Assembly (NCBI GenBank): GCA_029844215.1
Contig: CM056724.1
Span: 89,547,093-89,611,092 of the forward strand
Length of the DNA stretch: 64,000 nucleotides
Origin: Przewalskia tangutica
Taxonomy: Eukaryota; Streptophyta; Magnoliopsida; Solanales; Solanaceae
Direction of reading: 5' to 3'
Below, in pieces: positions 43,018 to 55,634 of the stretch (within the stretch, counting starts at the first letter, position 1; the number at the start of each line of letters is the position of its first letter). The notes beneath the pieces are model-generated. The model was not told where the DNA came from. It saw nothing but the letters and a program-made list of their open reading frames with translations, and made no database searches. Position numbers and translations under genes: made by a program.

Positions 43018-45576
43018 TATTACACCCCGTAATTCCAGAACATGAATAAGAGAATAGACGCGAGAACACAAGACTTGAAAATTGGTACGAAAGAAAGAAT
43101 TGTTTTTCCGAAGGAAAAATCTTCCGAACGTCGGAAAGGAAAAATGTTCGTTGATGAGAATTAGATTCTCAAAATGCATTATTTGAGGAGTATAGAATTT
43201 ATTATCATTGTGGAAATGTATTTTACGGATTTGGTCACGTAGGGCCCACCCGAGAAATTTTACGTTTTGTGGGGCCCACGAGGGTTACGAAATTTTATGG
43301 ACGAATGGGAGGGCGAAACGTGTCACCCCCACATGGGCTTGTTCGAAGTGGACCAAGGGAAAAGAGGTCATTTGACCAAGAGTAGGATGATCAAGTCTTG
43401 AAGACAAGCTTGATAAAATTGACCAAGTCAACTAAGCCAAGTTGGCACTTGATATTTAATTTCCTTCATCCAAGCCACACAATGTTTTGATCTAAGCCCT
43501 CCATTGTGTTATATATTCAACCTTGTAGCAAGACTTAGCTCACAACACTTAGAAAAAATTAGAAGTCTTTGAGCAAGCTTGAGATAGCTCTCGGCTTTGT
43601 CTATTTTTCCCACACAAAAATTTTCATTTGTGGTTCATTATTCACAAGACTTTAACCCAAGGTTCCTAGGAGTATTGTAAGGATATCTCAATAGAAAGAT
43701 CCCGGAAAAATGACGTTTTTACGTTAGTCGCAAAGCGGAAATCTAAGGTGTTCTTCAACTTTGAAGATGGAACTTGAAGAGGAGTTCTTCATGAGCTTCT
43801 AAGGAGTGCTTGGAGCGGATTGGAACATAAGAAGAGGAGCTAAAAGTTGCTAAGGATCGACTTTTACGCTTGGACATTATTAGGGCTTATTGAGGTAAAA
43901 TCTTCATCTTCTTAATGTAATTGAAGATTACATGTTATAGTAGTTAAGAAATGAGCATGTGGTATATAGAATGAAGTATGAAAAGATTTGGATCATGTCG
44001 ACATGTTAAAACCGAAAATGGACAAGTTAGCCATTAATATTGTAATTAATTTGGACGGTAGTTACAATCGTCGCATGTTAAGAAAGAAATGATTTATAGT
44101 TGTTGTGATTGTTATTATGTATATAACATGTTGGAATAACAACTTGGATTGAAAAATGAATTGAAAGGAAATTGATAATTGTTGTGACATTGTAGCCGAA
44201 TATGGCTTGGAATTATTGGACAGTTTTATATTGATTGTGGGGCAGAATTTTACACGTCCTATTAGACGTGTAATCCCCTTTGTATTTGCTGAATTATTGG
44301 GCCTTAAATTTGGCGTTTGGTTACTGATTTTCGGGCCTTGAAAAAGGTGGAAAAGTACGTAGAAACAAAGGAAGTGCTGCCCGATTTTTCGTAGAATAAG
44401 AGACCTTACACTTAGTATGATTCTACGTTAAACTGAGGAGTTGATAGACATATTATGATTAATATAAGTTGAAGTACTACGAGTAGCGTATTTTACTTAA
44501 AGGATGGAATAGCTATCAAGGTTGAAGTACTTTGGAGCATTTTGCTACTTGTCGATAATCGTCGCGAGATATGTGAACCTCTTCCTCCTTTTGGGCATGA
44601 TTCTATGTATGAAATATACATGTGGTGTTATTTCATGATTTCTTCTACTCTTAGAAGTTAAGAGGTACGTATGTTGATTTACTCTATGTGAAAGTTATGT
44701 CTAAGTTATCATAAGTTCTTACCAAGTCTTATGGGGGATGTGGGTAAGAGTCGTTAGGAAGTATTTGGAGTCGAGTTGACTTTGCTAATTTACGGCACGA
44801 ATGAGAATAAGTATCGAACAATCCATTGCAACGTTAATAAAAGAAAATGTATCGACAATCAATTATATTAAAATGGGTAGAATTCTCCATCTGCATAGAA
44901 ACTAAGATAAGACAAAATTGTATTACATTTTCTAGATCATGGCTGCTTTAATAAGATCGTTATAAACGAGTATAACCTATTCACACGCATAAAAGTATAT
45001 GTTACTTAATTTAAAGAGTTTACGTTATGAAGTTTTAAGACTATGAACCTTGAATTCTTAAAAGGTTAAGAGACTTGATTTAAAAGTATAGAATACTTGA
45101 TTTCTAAAGTTAAGAAACTTGATTTCTAAAGATAAGAGACTTGAAGTATTTCAAAAGTTATGAAACTTGATTTGAAAGTATAAGTCTCTTGGTTATAAAA
45201 AGAATGAATATGTCTAAACCATAAAGAGTTATAATGGCTTTATGGGAAGTTAGTTATAACGGTTTTATGGAAGGTTAAGAGAGTTGTCTATTTTTTATTG
45301 ATAGGCATGAGTTGCCTAGGTTGTAAAATTGGAAGTTACTTGGTTTCAAAGTTTTGAAATGAATTTATAAAGGTTTAGTAACTTAATTTGAAAAATAGAC
45401 ATGTCTTGATACTACAGGTGTTGGTATCTTGGGGTTTTATATGAAAATGAGTCTTTTGAAAAGAATGGAAGTACGTAGTACTTTGAGTTAAATTTCTGGA
45501 TTTTTATATGAAATGAAAAGTGCCTTGAGTATATAAAATGAAAGTCTAATAAATTTAATGAACTTGCTTATGCTTG
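43018..45576 (+). repeat. LTR B, left part (gypsy-type)
   Basis: Starts TATTACACCCCGTA (the family start is TGTTACACCCCGTA) within the copia 2 integrase, and runs plus-wise to 45576, where LTR C interrupts it. It shares with LTR A and element 5 the segment around 44540-44740 and the CTTTATGGGAAGTTAGTTATAAC run near 45238. A possible TATA (TTATATATTC) is at 43509. The rest is outside the window. Confidence 0.7.
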
Positions 45577-47738
45577 TGTCACGACCCAACCTCGGGGCCG
45601 CGACTAGTACCCTACCGGGGTACCCTGTCAGGTATACATCAGAGAATAGCAGCGGAACATACATAACACATAACTTATAAAAAGGTAACATCACTGGCCA
45701 GCCGATAAGATTGTCTTCCATAAAAACATACTAATCAAAAGTATAGCAATACAACTTGTTCTTACAGCCCAACACATATGTGACCACAGACCTCTAAGGA
45801 TAACAACTGTGGCGGGACAGGGCCCCGCCATACCCCTGAATGTACACAATACCTATAGCATCAGGGAAAATCCGTACCAATAAAATATAAGCTTCCGGAG
45901 GAATGAAGCTTCTGACACCGGAACAATGATCATAAGAACGAGGATCCACCACCTGCTTACCCTTACCTGCGGCATGAACGCAACCCCCGAGGAAGGGGGT
46001 CAGTACACAATATGTACCAAGTATGTAAAGCTGTAAAATACTGTAGTAATGATATCATAAGTCTAAAAGTAAACTGGAGTCATGGAAGACAATCAAAATA
46101 CCTCTTACTGTGCCTTACTAACAATGAGAGTGACAAGTACATATATAATACTGCATAAAATAGGGGCCTCATGATCAAAACAGGGTACCTCGCCCGTAGT
46201 ATCAATAAGCACCCCTACTCCTGGGACTATTTCATCCCGCATAGGTCCTGTGGACCCGCATGAGGTATTCCTCGCATAGGTTGTACCCGCCCGCATGGGA
46301 CTATTTCACCCGCATAAGCCTATAAGGACTCGCATAAGGTATTCCTCGCATCGTGGGTAGCAAATCCACGGAACAGGTGGTATAACGATCTTGGGGACTT
46401 ACCCCTCAGATATACTCTTACCCTGAAGCAGATGGTATAACGATCTTGGGGACTTACCCCTCAGATATACTCTTACACTGAAGCAGATGGTATAACGATC
46501 TTGGGGATTTACCCCTCAGATATATTCTTACACTGGAGGAGGTGGTATGCCGATCTTGGGGCTTGCCCCTCATTCATACTCTTACCCTGGAGAAGGTGGT
46601 ATAACGATCTTGGGGCTTGCCCCTCAGATATACTCTTACCCTAGCTCAAACTGTCATCATATCATAATCATAAATAAGTTAAGAAAACTTATAACTTCTT
46701 ATTAGCCTTGTTCATATACCCTCTCATTTTAGTTTACTTAAGGCACTTAATCATATCTTTAATAGAAGGAAACCGGGAATTTAACCCAAGGACTACATAC
46801 TTCAACTCTTTTAAAAATGACTCTTTTTCATACATAAAACCTTTGGGCAATTGATGCCTTAAAATCAATTTGCCTTTCATAAATCAAGCCATTTGTTCTT
46901 ACTTATCTTACTTAGAATAAATCTCTTCTTATCAACCTTTTATAAAGCAAATAAACCAACCTCCCATAAAGTTGTTATATTAACCTTATACTTGAATAAA
47001 ATCATACTTTTCCCTTAACCAAGGGACTTATACATCTTAAAACGAAACAAGTCTTTATATACTCAAAACAAGTAAGAATACCACATTTTTGTACGTCTAC
47101 CGTTCTACATAGTTACAACTACTCATGCTCAAGAGATAGGAAAACTTCACATACCTCTCCGGTCAATCCACTTGCTAAGTCCAAACTACCGCAAGTAATA
47201 TGTCAACGTAAAATAACCATGACACGTTTATTAACCTCTAATTTCAATGTAGAAATAATCTAAGTTCAAAGTCACTAAATTCTATGAAAAATTGGGCAGC
47301 ATTTCCTTTGTTTCTACATACTTTGCCACATTTCTCAAGACCGAATTCAACATCCAAACGCCACATTTAAGGCTCAACAATCCAAACATTTTCAAAGGGG
47401 ATTACACACCTAAACTTGGTGTGTAAAATTCTGCCCCATAAGGTACAACAATTCACTTAACAATTCTAAGGTAGTTTTTAGGCTACAACATGCTCATAAT
47501 ATCTTCTTAACCAATTCCTTCACATTCAAACCATATTTCTTACATGCAATGATTCTAAGTGCATTATTTACAACTACAAATCCCTTCTTCTTCACATGCA
47601 ACATTAATACTAGCTACAAGAGAAGAAATGTTACCTTTGGAGCTTTAGCCAAAACTATTCCAACAACTTTGCTAACCTCCTTTCCAAGAACACCACCACA
47701 ATGATTCCTACAAGCAAGCCACAAGCTTAGCATCTTAA
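45577..47738 (-). repeat. LTR C, part (gypsy-type, different subfamily)
   Basis: Starts TGTCACGACCCAACC, the reversed end of this LTR group, and is cut at 47738 by element 4. It is related to but clearly diverged from the LTRs of elements 1, 2 and 4. It includes a CpG-rich block (46200-46370) and a 55-bp minisatellite. The other edge lies outside the window. No coding region is supported. Confidence 0.7.
46376..46643 (+). repeat. 55-bp minisatellite, five copies, in LTR C
   Basis: Units start at 46376, 46431, 46486, 46541 and 46595 with GGTGGTATAACGATCTTGGG, followed by CTTACCCCTCAGATATACTC. The first three are near identical and the last two have a shorter GCTTGCCCC variant. Confidence 0.9.
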
Positions 47739-49751
47739 TGTCACGACCGAACGGGCCGTGGTAGTGCCTACCGGGCACGGTGATACAACATCAGTAATGT
47801 CGTGGAATATAAAACAATACATGAAACAATGTAAAAAGACACATGTTTATCTCGAAGAAAAACTTGCCTTTGGCATATGTATATAAAAACTTCAGCCGAC
47901 AGTTACATCCTCTTACAAATTACGCGCCTGTGATTACTCTGCACTTAAGAATGATATGACAACAATGGAGGCGAGCCCGCCATACCACGAATGTAAGTAC
48001 CTACAACAGGGGACTATACCACCGATAAGCCTCGGTGAAACGGAGCTTCCCAAAAGATATTTGTGACCCTAGAGCGAGGATCAACGATCGTGTACCTTTA
48101 CTGCGGCATGAACGGCCCGAAGGAGTCGATAACAGTACCAAGTATGTGGCCCGAAAATACGTAAATGAAATCATAGTAGTCTATATAAAGCGGAGACATG
48201 TATGATAACCAAACTACGATTCCTGATAAATAAGCGATCATGTCTAGTCTGGGTCTCACGCCCTCAAAGTAATCACTCAAATATATCAATGGGTCTCAAG
48301 CCCACAACATCAATCATGCGTGGAATACCTTCCACCGCCTTGGCGATCTATGATATAAAGCACCAAGGAATACATGAACACCGTGTCCCACTGTGTCATC
48401 ATAAAACCGTCTGGGGTAAGTATGAAGGCATAGCCACTACTAAAACCTACAGCACAAACAAGGTCATAAATCGTATCATGAGATCTGTCTGCACCGTCAC
48501 ATGATCAAAGCCGCCACTCGCGCGATATTTAATGTGCGCGTCTAGCCCCGAACTTCCGCGCCCGCATAGGCCACTCCAATGGCCCGCATGAGGTATTCCC
48601 GCATCGAGGTAGCTACTCCCGGCATCCGCTGGACTCGCAGACGCGTGGCCACATAGACCGCGTGACCATAAAGGCGCACACTAACACGAAGCTCTCGTAG
48701 CTCGCGCAGGCCCGGGACCCGCATGAGGTATTCTCGAATCATAGGTCACACGGACCGCTGAGTCTACCCCGCGTGAGCGACAACCGGGATGATGTCAAGG
48801 TGAGTGGTACAATACCAACATAACGGCTGATAGTTAAACAACTTAAGCGCAATCGAGGGAAAACCCCTTTACACAAACATCACAAGATAATAACACACGT
48901 AGCATCCTAGCATGTTTACTTATCAAATCAACAAGAAAGTATTACAAGGCTATCACAAACCAACACAATCAAGTTATTCACACAAGGTACTTTCTACTAT
49001 ATGATTAACAAGATCGGGTTTTTATCCCCAAAGTACTTCATACATGAATTCTTTAAGAGATATGTTCTCTCACAAATAGTCACACAATACTCGTAGTATA
49101 TAAAAATAGAGTGACTATCTTTTGAAGTAAACCAAAACACTTCTCTTTGTAAAATCAAGTAACAACATTATTTTCCAAACGTTCAAGTTTGCCTAATTTC
49201 AAATGTTGGGTTTCTCATTTTTGAAAGGTTTCGTAGTTCATAGTTTTAATCCTTTAAAACAATTTGAGAAACATATACCTTATGTGTGAGTAGTTTATTC
49301 TTGTTCATAACAATCTTATTACCGTATGATCTAGGAAATGTAATATCATTTTGTCTCATCTTAGCACATGCGGATGGAAGTTTCTCTGGTTTAATAATAC
49401 TTTATTAGTCAAAACATTTCCCTTTATTAGCTTCTTTGTGGTTTGTTCGATACTTATTCGATTTAGAAATCAATGAAACATTATTCCTTTTTAAAAACCA
49501 AGTACTCATTACTCACGAATGAGGTTTCACACTTTTTAACAAAACTCATATTAATTAACCAAGTCAAGTCTCTTATCTTTTTAAGATTAAGTCTCTTAAT
49601 CTTCTTAAAGTTAATAAACCCTTCTTTTTATCTTTCTTAAGCCGTTATACCTAACTTCCCATAAAGCTAGTATAACTCTTAAGCTTTTAGAACCAAGTAT
49701 TACTCTTCTGTTAAAAATGGTTCAGCATTCTTTTGAAATACTTCAAGATTA

Positions 49752-49899
49752 TTCAGGCTTAAGTCAAAAGACATTGCCGTAATTATTGTTCAGTCTTAAG
49801 TCAAAAGACATTGCCGTAATTATTGTTCAGGCTTAAGTCAAAAGACATTGCCGTAATTATTGTTCAGGCTTAAGTCAAAAGACATTGCCGTAATTATTA
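49752..49899 (+). repeat. Four 37-bp tandem repeats in element 4 LTR
   Basis: Same unit as 21303-21376 but four copies. The partner LTR has four at 62844-62991. This distinguishes element 4 from element 2 (two copies). Confidence 0.9.
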
Positions 49900-50559
49900 T
49901 TCAGTTAACACACGTACGTCTACCGTACTATATATACTTTAAAATATCATGCTCAAGAGTATAGGAAGAATCACATACCTCGCGACGATTATCGACTATT
50001 AGCAAAACGCTCCAAAGTACTGTAGTCCGGCTAGCCTTTTCCACCCTCCGAGTAGAATACGCTACTCGCGATCTTCAACCTATAACGGTTATACAAGTCT
50101 ATCAATGACTACTAGACTACTGTAGATTATTCTTCCGATGTGATTTCAATTCAAGTCTTTTAGTAATATCCTTCTATTACAGTTCAAATCTCTTCTATGA
50201 ATCTTATATTCATTTCTATACAACTACAGTATGTAATTTCCAATTACAATAGAAGGTCAAGAGTATTTACCTCGATAAGCCCAAAATTATCCAAGTTATA
50301 ATGTCGATCCTGAGCAACGTTTAGCTCCTACTCCGGGCGCTCCAACCCGCTCCAAACAACCCTTAGAAGTTCTACGCAACTTCTTCTTAATACTCCAACC
50401 AACTATGGAGATTTTCCTTAGGGTTTCGGTTTGAGACAAAAAGGACATAAGGTAGTATTTCCGGACTCTACGTATAGAGGTAACTTTTGGATACTACAAG
50501 GTATACGGCTAAGGTAATTTGGGTATAGTAACAATACTTGGAGAGTATTTCTACCAAGA

Positions 50560-50780
50560 GAGGGGGGGTATTTATACGAGACAACACCACAAGGGGGGGT
50601 GTACCCCTCGGCCCAACCCACTAGGAGGGTACTCCGGCCAAGGGGAGGACTCGGCCAGGGGGCCTCACAGGGGAGAGGAGGCTAGGGCGAGACATCAACA
50701 CAAAGGGGGGGGGGGGGGAAGAGCTCTCAAGAATTAGGAATGTTTTGGAATGGATTAAGAAGTCTTAAATGGGGGGGGGG
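50560..50780 (+). other. G-tract cluster in element 4 LTR
   Basis: Many G runs, including about thirteen G at 50706-50718 and ten at 50771-50780, on the strand opposite to the element. Possible G-quadruplex. Run lengths should be distrusted. Confidence 0.5.
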
Positions 50781-50790
50781 TATTTATAGG
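50781..50790 (-). promoter_or_regulatory. TATA box of element 4 3' LTR
   Basis: Minus-strand CCTATAAATA, as in the relatives. Confidence 0.6.
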
Positions 50791-51174
50791 AAGACCAAGG
50801 GTCAAGATCTAGCCAAATGGGGCAGTGGAGGCCAAGATGTTCCTGAAGTGCCCTAGTCCTACTCCTAAAACCCTCACAAATATCCTACCAACCCTTGACC
50901 CCAATCGTCCAAGAGCCGCCCAAAGGCGTCGATGTGAGGTGACACATGTCGCCACCTCCCGTTGGTCCAAAATGTTTTGTCTCGGAAAAATCACAAAAAT
51001 TAAAAATGACATAGCGAATTTTCCTTCGCCCATGAAGTTGTGTAAAAGGTTGCGTCCAAACACGACTCTAATCGGGGGTTGTGCACAAAAATAAAATCGG
51101 TCAAGACTACTTTAAGCTTCAAAGTTTTCTACGTACCTCCTTACGTACATACTCTGGAAATACGGGGTATAACA

Positions 51175-51204
51175 TTCTCCTCCTAGAAACATTCGTCGAA
51201 TGTT
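51175..51204 (-). promoter_or_regulatory. Polypurine tract and hairpin of element 4
   Basis: Purine tract beside the LTR (minus strand) and inverted repeat AACATTCG-T-CGAATGTT at 51188-51204. Confidence 0.65.
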
Positions 51205-52940
51205 CCTTCTAAGTCTCAAAACATACGTGCGCCAAGAGATAGTCTTCACTACTATCGTCACGAAAACAAACATGCCCCAGCCCACAATACAACACGCGAA
51301 TACTTAATCCAAGTCCGAGGAACCATCTCTAGCATAACAAAACTCCCACCCAAAGTCTAAAATATACTCGCGCGCCTTCTTTACAAACGAAATGATCACT
51401 TCTATTCTCTTGCTCGTCGTACCCTTCTCGTACACTCGAACTCTTTCTTATAACTTACCACATTTTCGCTACTGCTTCAGTTTCCAAAATCTCGGGGTCA
51501 CTATCTCCAACTTGGTCATCATTAACTGGGAACATTCTGGATGGATCTCCGATACTTTTCCGAACATAACAATATGAAAGACCGGACATACTGCCTCCTA
51601 CGTCGGACGTCAAAGCTAACTTATAGGAAATCTGGCCTACTCTTCACATGACCTGAAAAGGCCCAAAGTAACTCGGGCTAAGTTTCCTCTGTTTTCCGAA
51701 TCTCGTCACACCCTTCCGGGGTGGTACCTTCAAGAAAACCCACCGTCATCTTGAACTCCAAGCGTCGTCGCCGATCGTCCGTATGACTTCTGTTGATTCT
51801 GAGCTGTCGATAATCTCTCCTGGATAGGCTTCACCCTATCCCCATCCTGCCGAAACAAATATGAACCCACTATCTGAACTTTGCCAACATCGACCAATCG
51901 GCCGCAACTTACACTTCCGCCCTACGAGGCCGTAAGCGATATCCGAATCTGAAATGGTAGTTATAAAGCACTCCTCAACAGGAGGCAACAATCCTCATAG
52001 CTACCACGAAATCCAAACACAGCCCGAGGCGAATGCGCATCGAGACTCACGAGTTCCTAACCTGCTGGTAAAACCTCGCGAAAAAGCATAGAACACGGGC
52101 TTCACTGTCTGCCATAAGGTGAAGGTAGGCACCTCGTGCAGCCTTACAACCTTCATGATATAACATCTCGCATAACCTCTGCCAGTAAACGATCTTGATT
52201 GAAGACAATACGGTGACCTCGTTGGCGGACATCGGTTGAACGCATCCACGAACTCGTCGATGGTTAACTAAACTTGGGCCTAACACCCTCGTGACCTACC
52301 ACTGGCGGGATCACCACAACCGACCCACCATAAAACAGTCGCGGTTGACCGCATGGCCTCAACCCGACCCACTCTCGCGTAAAACACTTGCTCCCCGAAC
52401 CGGAACAATCTCACTAATCACGTTACGAAAACCTAGCGGTCTTCTTAGCTCAACTACCCTCTTTCATTCCACACTACTCAGGGACTTATCCCACAAACAT
52501 AGCTCACGTTCACCATGCACTCCGACAAGGGTTAAACGTAAAAATATAAATCTTTTACCCAAGATGGCCTTGCCTCTAAGGTCTCTACGTATAAAACTCT
52601 AAGGCTTACACTTTGTCTTATCCCCCAATATTTCCTGGTTAACTAACCATGATTTCTAATCACAATACACTTATGTTATCTGAACATAACACTTAAGATA
52701 TACTCATCTCATCATACGTACTAATATCTAGAGGGTTAAGGATATACCTGTATCTACTGCTTCACTCCCCTTAGTCGTTCTAATCAAACCTACCCCGTAG
52801 GGCGCATAGCTAGGGAAGATGACGAACTACCCACCGATTAAAATTTGAGTCCTCCTACTAGGACATCCTTTCGACCATGGCCTGCATCGCCGGTAAAACA
52901 AGTACCAACTAAAAGACGACATTCCCCTGGATGACGTCTG
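51205..52940 (-). other. Element 4 internal region without recognisable coding
   Basis: No retroelement enzyme motif in any frame. Parts align with elements 1 and 2, for example the 'cctagcggtctt' run near 52431, also at 6142 and 23806. Confidence 0.55.
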
Positions 52941-53580
52941 TCACACTGTGAATACCGAGGAAGGCGAATCGGTGTTTGGAACTACGTGTAGCTGCGAACC
53001 AGAAGCCCTGGAGTTCTGACCAACTCCTGCATACTCCGAACGTCCTGAAGTATGTGGAGGACCACTCTGCACATGTGGATGTGCATATCTAAACTGCTGC
53101 CGAGACGGTTCGCCCTGAAAGTTACCAAAGGATCCTGCCGATCGGGCCCTCTTCTGTTGTCCCTGATTAATCTGTCGATCTCTACGTTTCTCTGCGTGTT
53201 GTGCATAAACCTGTACGCGGGAAATATCCATGCCTGACTGAAGAGCTACTCTTGCACAATCTTTCTTTAGATAGTCATCAAGACCCGTGATAAATCGGTA
53301 CATCGTATACTCTTTGGTAGCTACATCCTTAGCTAGTAACAGGGTCGTCCCTTTGCAAACTATACCTTCGCTCATCGGTCGTGGGCGAAGGTGTAAATGT
53401 CATGGCGCAGATGGAAGCTGCTGCCGTGCTAAACTCTCTTTGAAATGGCGATGTCGCAGAACTCCCCGAATGAAGCACCATGTCAGGTGATGATTGGGCC
53501 TGTGCCCCCGTAACCATCTGTACTCTACTCGCAGCTCCCTCGGCTGCCTTGCCCTCCTGGGCTCGGTTACCTTACACGGA
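52941..53580 (-). pseudogene. gag remnant of element 4
   Basis: Two minus-strand frames. 53329-53517 is an N-terminal piece (VTGAQAQSSPDMVLHSG). 52941-53375, 144 residues, holds the diagnostic late-gag segment: MYRFITGLDDYLKKDCARVA, then MDISRVQVYAQHAEKRRDRQ, followed by a Gln/Ser/Gly-rich tail. In full gypsy gag this segment follows a capsid of some 150 or more residues, which is absent here: the leader is almost directly joined to it. The tail stops before a complete CCHC knuckle. It would not give a normal capsid. It may be kept for packaging signals instead, which is inference. Confidence 0.7.
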
Positions 53581-53774
53581 GGCATAACGGTAAGGGAAAG
53601 AAATACGTTAGAGGGGTCCAACTTATCACACAGCTCTAAGGCACGATCTCAGAATGAGAAGAATGAAAACCAATCCTAAATGTCCTGCAGGCTCCTGATT
53701 ATAGATGTGGTGCACAACACACCGATAATCAAGACTCTACTAGACACGGTCTGTAGACACTTTCCGAGGATTAA

Positions 53775-53788
53775 CTGCTCTGATACCA
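53775..53788 (-). promoter_or_regulatory. Primer-binding site of element 4
   Basis: Minus-strand TGGTATCAGAGCAG, a perfect match to the 3' end complement of plant initiator methionine tRNA. Confidence 0.88.
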
Positions 53789-53792
53789 CTTT

Positions 53793-55634
53793 TCTCACGA
53801 CCAACCGGGCCGTGGTAGTGCCTTACCGGGCACCAAAGGTGATACAACATCAGAGTAATCAGCGGAATATAAAACAATACATGAAACAATGTAAAAAAGA
53901 CACATGTTTATCTGAAGAAAAACTTGCCTTTCGGCATATGTATATAAAAACTTCAAACCGAACAGTTACATCCCTCTTACAAATTCTGCCCACAACAGTA
54001 CTACAGACCTCTAAGAATGATATGACAACAATGGAGGGACAGGGCCCCGCCATACCCCTGAATGTAAGTACCTACAACGACAGGGGACTATACCACTGAT
54101 AAGCCTCGGAGAAACGGAGCTTCCCAAAGTGACGTGACCCTAAGAGCGAGGATCAACGATGGTGTACCTTTACTGCGGCATGAACGCGGCCGAAGGAGTC
54201 GATAACAGTACAAAGTATGTGAAATCGAAAAATCGTAAATGAAATCATAGTAGTCTATATAAAGCGAGAGACATGTATGATAACAAACTACGATTCCTGA
54301 TAAATAAGCGATCATGTCAAGTCGTGGACTCACGCCTCAAAGTCATCACTCAAATATAACAATGGGTCTCACGCCACAAAGATCAATCATGCCCGTGGAA
54401 TACCTTCTCATGGCGATCTATGATATAAAAACACCAAGGAATACATGAACACGTGTCCACTGTGTCATCATAAAACCGCACGGGGTAAGTATGAAGGCAT
54501 AGCCGACTAAAACCCACAAGTACAAACAAGGTCATAAAGCGTATCATGAGATCTGTCTAGGCCGTCACATGATCAAAGCCGCCACTCGCGCAGATCTAAT
54601 GCGTGTCTAGCCACGAACTTCCAGCGACTCCATGAAGCCACTCGATAGCCCACGAGGTATTCCCGCATCGGGTAGCTACTCGGCATCCGCTGGACTCGCG
54701 TCCGCATGGCCACATAGACGCATGACCATAAAGGCCGCACTAACACGGAGCTCTCGTAGCTCGCGCACCGGGACCGCATGAGGTATTCTCGAATCATAGG
54801 TCATACTGACCACTTTGAGTCTACCCCGCATCAGAGGGCAACTTAACCTCCGGGATGATGTCAAGGTGAGTGGTACAATACCAACATAACGGCTGATAGT
54901 TAAACAACTTAAGCGCAATCGAGGGAAAACCCCTTTACACAAACATCACAAGATAATAACACACGTAGCATCCTAGCATGTTTACTTATCAAATCAACAA
55001 GAAAGTATTACAATGCTATCACAAACCAACACAATCAAGTTATTCACACAAGGTACTTTCTACTATATGATTAACAAGATCGGGTTTTTATCCCCAAAGT
55101 ACTTCATACATGAATTCTTTAAGAGATCTGTTCTCTCACAAATAGTCACACAATACTCGTAGTATATAAAAATAGAGTGACTATCTTTTGAAGTAAACCA
55201 AAACACTTCTCTTTGTAAAATCAAGTAACAACATTATTTTCCAAACGTTCAAGTTTGCCTAATTTCAAATGTTCAGGTTTCTCATTTTTCGAAAGGTTTC
55301 GTAGTTCATAGTTTTAATCCTTTAAAAAAATTTGAGAAACATATACCTTATGTGTGAGTAGTTTATTCTTGTTTATAACAATCTTATTACAGCAGCCATG
55401 ATCTAGGAAATGTAATATCATTTTGTCTCATCTTAGCTTCTATGCAGATGGAAGTTTCTACTGGTTTTAATAATACTTTATTAGTCAAAACATTTCCCTT
55501 TATTAGCGCTGTTGTGGTTTGTTCGATACTTATTCTGATTTCCGAAATCAGTAAAAACATTATTCCTTTTTAAAAACCAAGTACTCATTACTCACGAATG
55601 AGGTTTCACACTTTTTAACAAAACTCATATTAAT
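53793..55634 (-). repeat. Element 4, 5' LTR, first part
   Basis: Starts TCTCACGACC (TG changed to TC). Aligns with 47739-49560. Broken at 55634 by element 5 and resumes at 62643. Confidence 0.85.

Larger units (their letters stand above)
47739..51174 (-). repeat. Element 4, 3' LTR
   Basis: An LTR of 3436 bases. CpG-rich block at about 48500-48790, four 37-bp repeats at 49752-49899, G runs up to about 50780, TATA box at 50781-50790. It has an extra stretch (about 48250-48440) not seen in elements 1 and 2 but present in its partner (about 54340-54490). Confidence 0.85.

Noticed and set aside
53680..54099. 139-residue plus-strand frame across 53680-54099
   Set aside because: It spans the primer site and start of the element 4 LTR on the opposite strand and has no recognisable domain.
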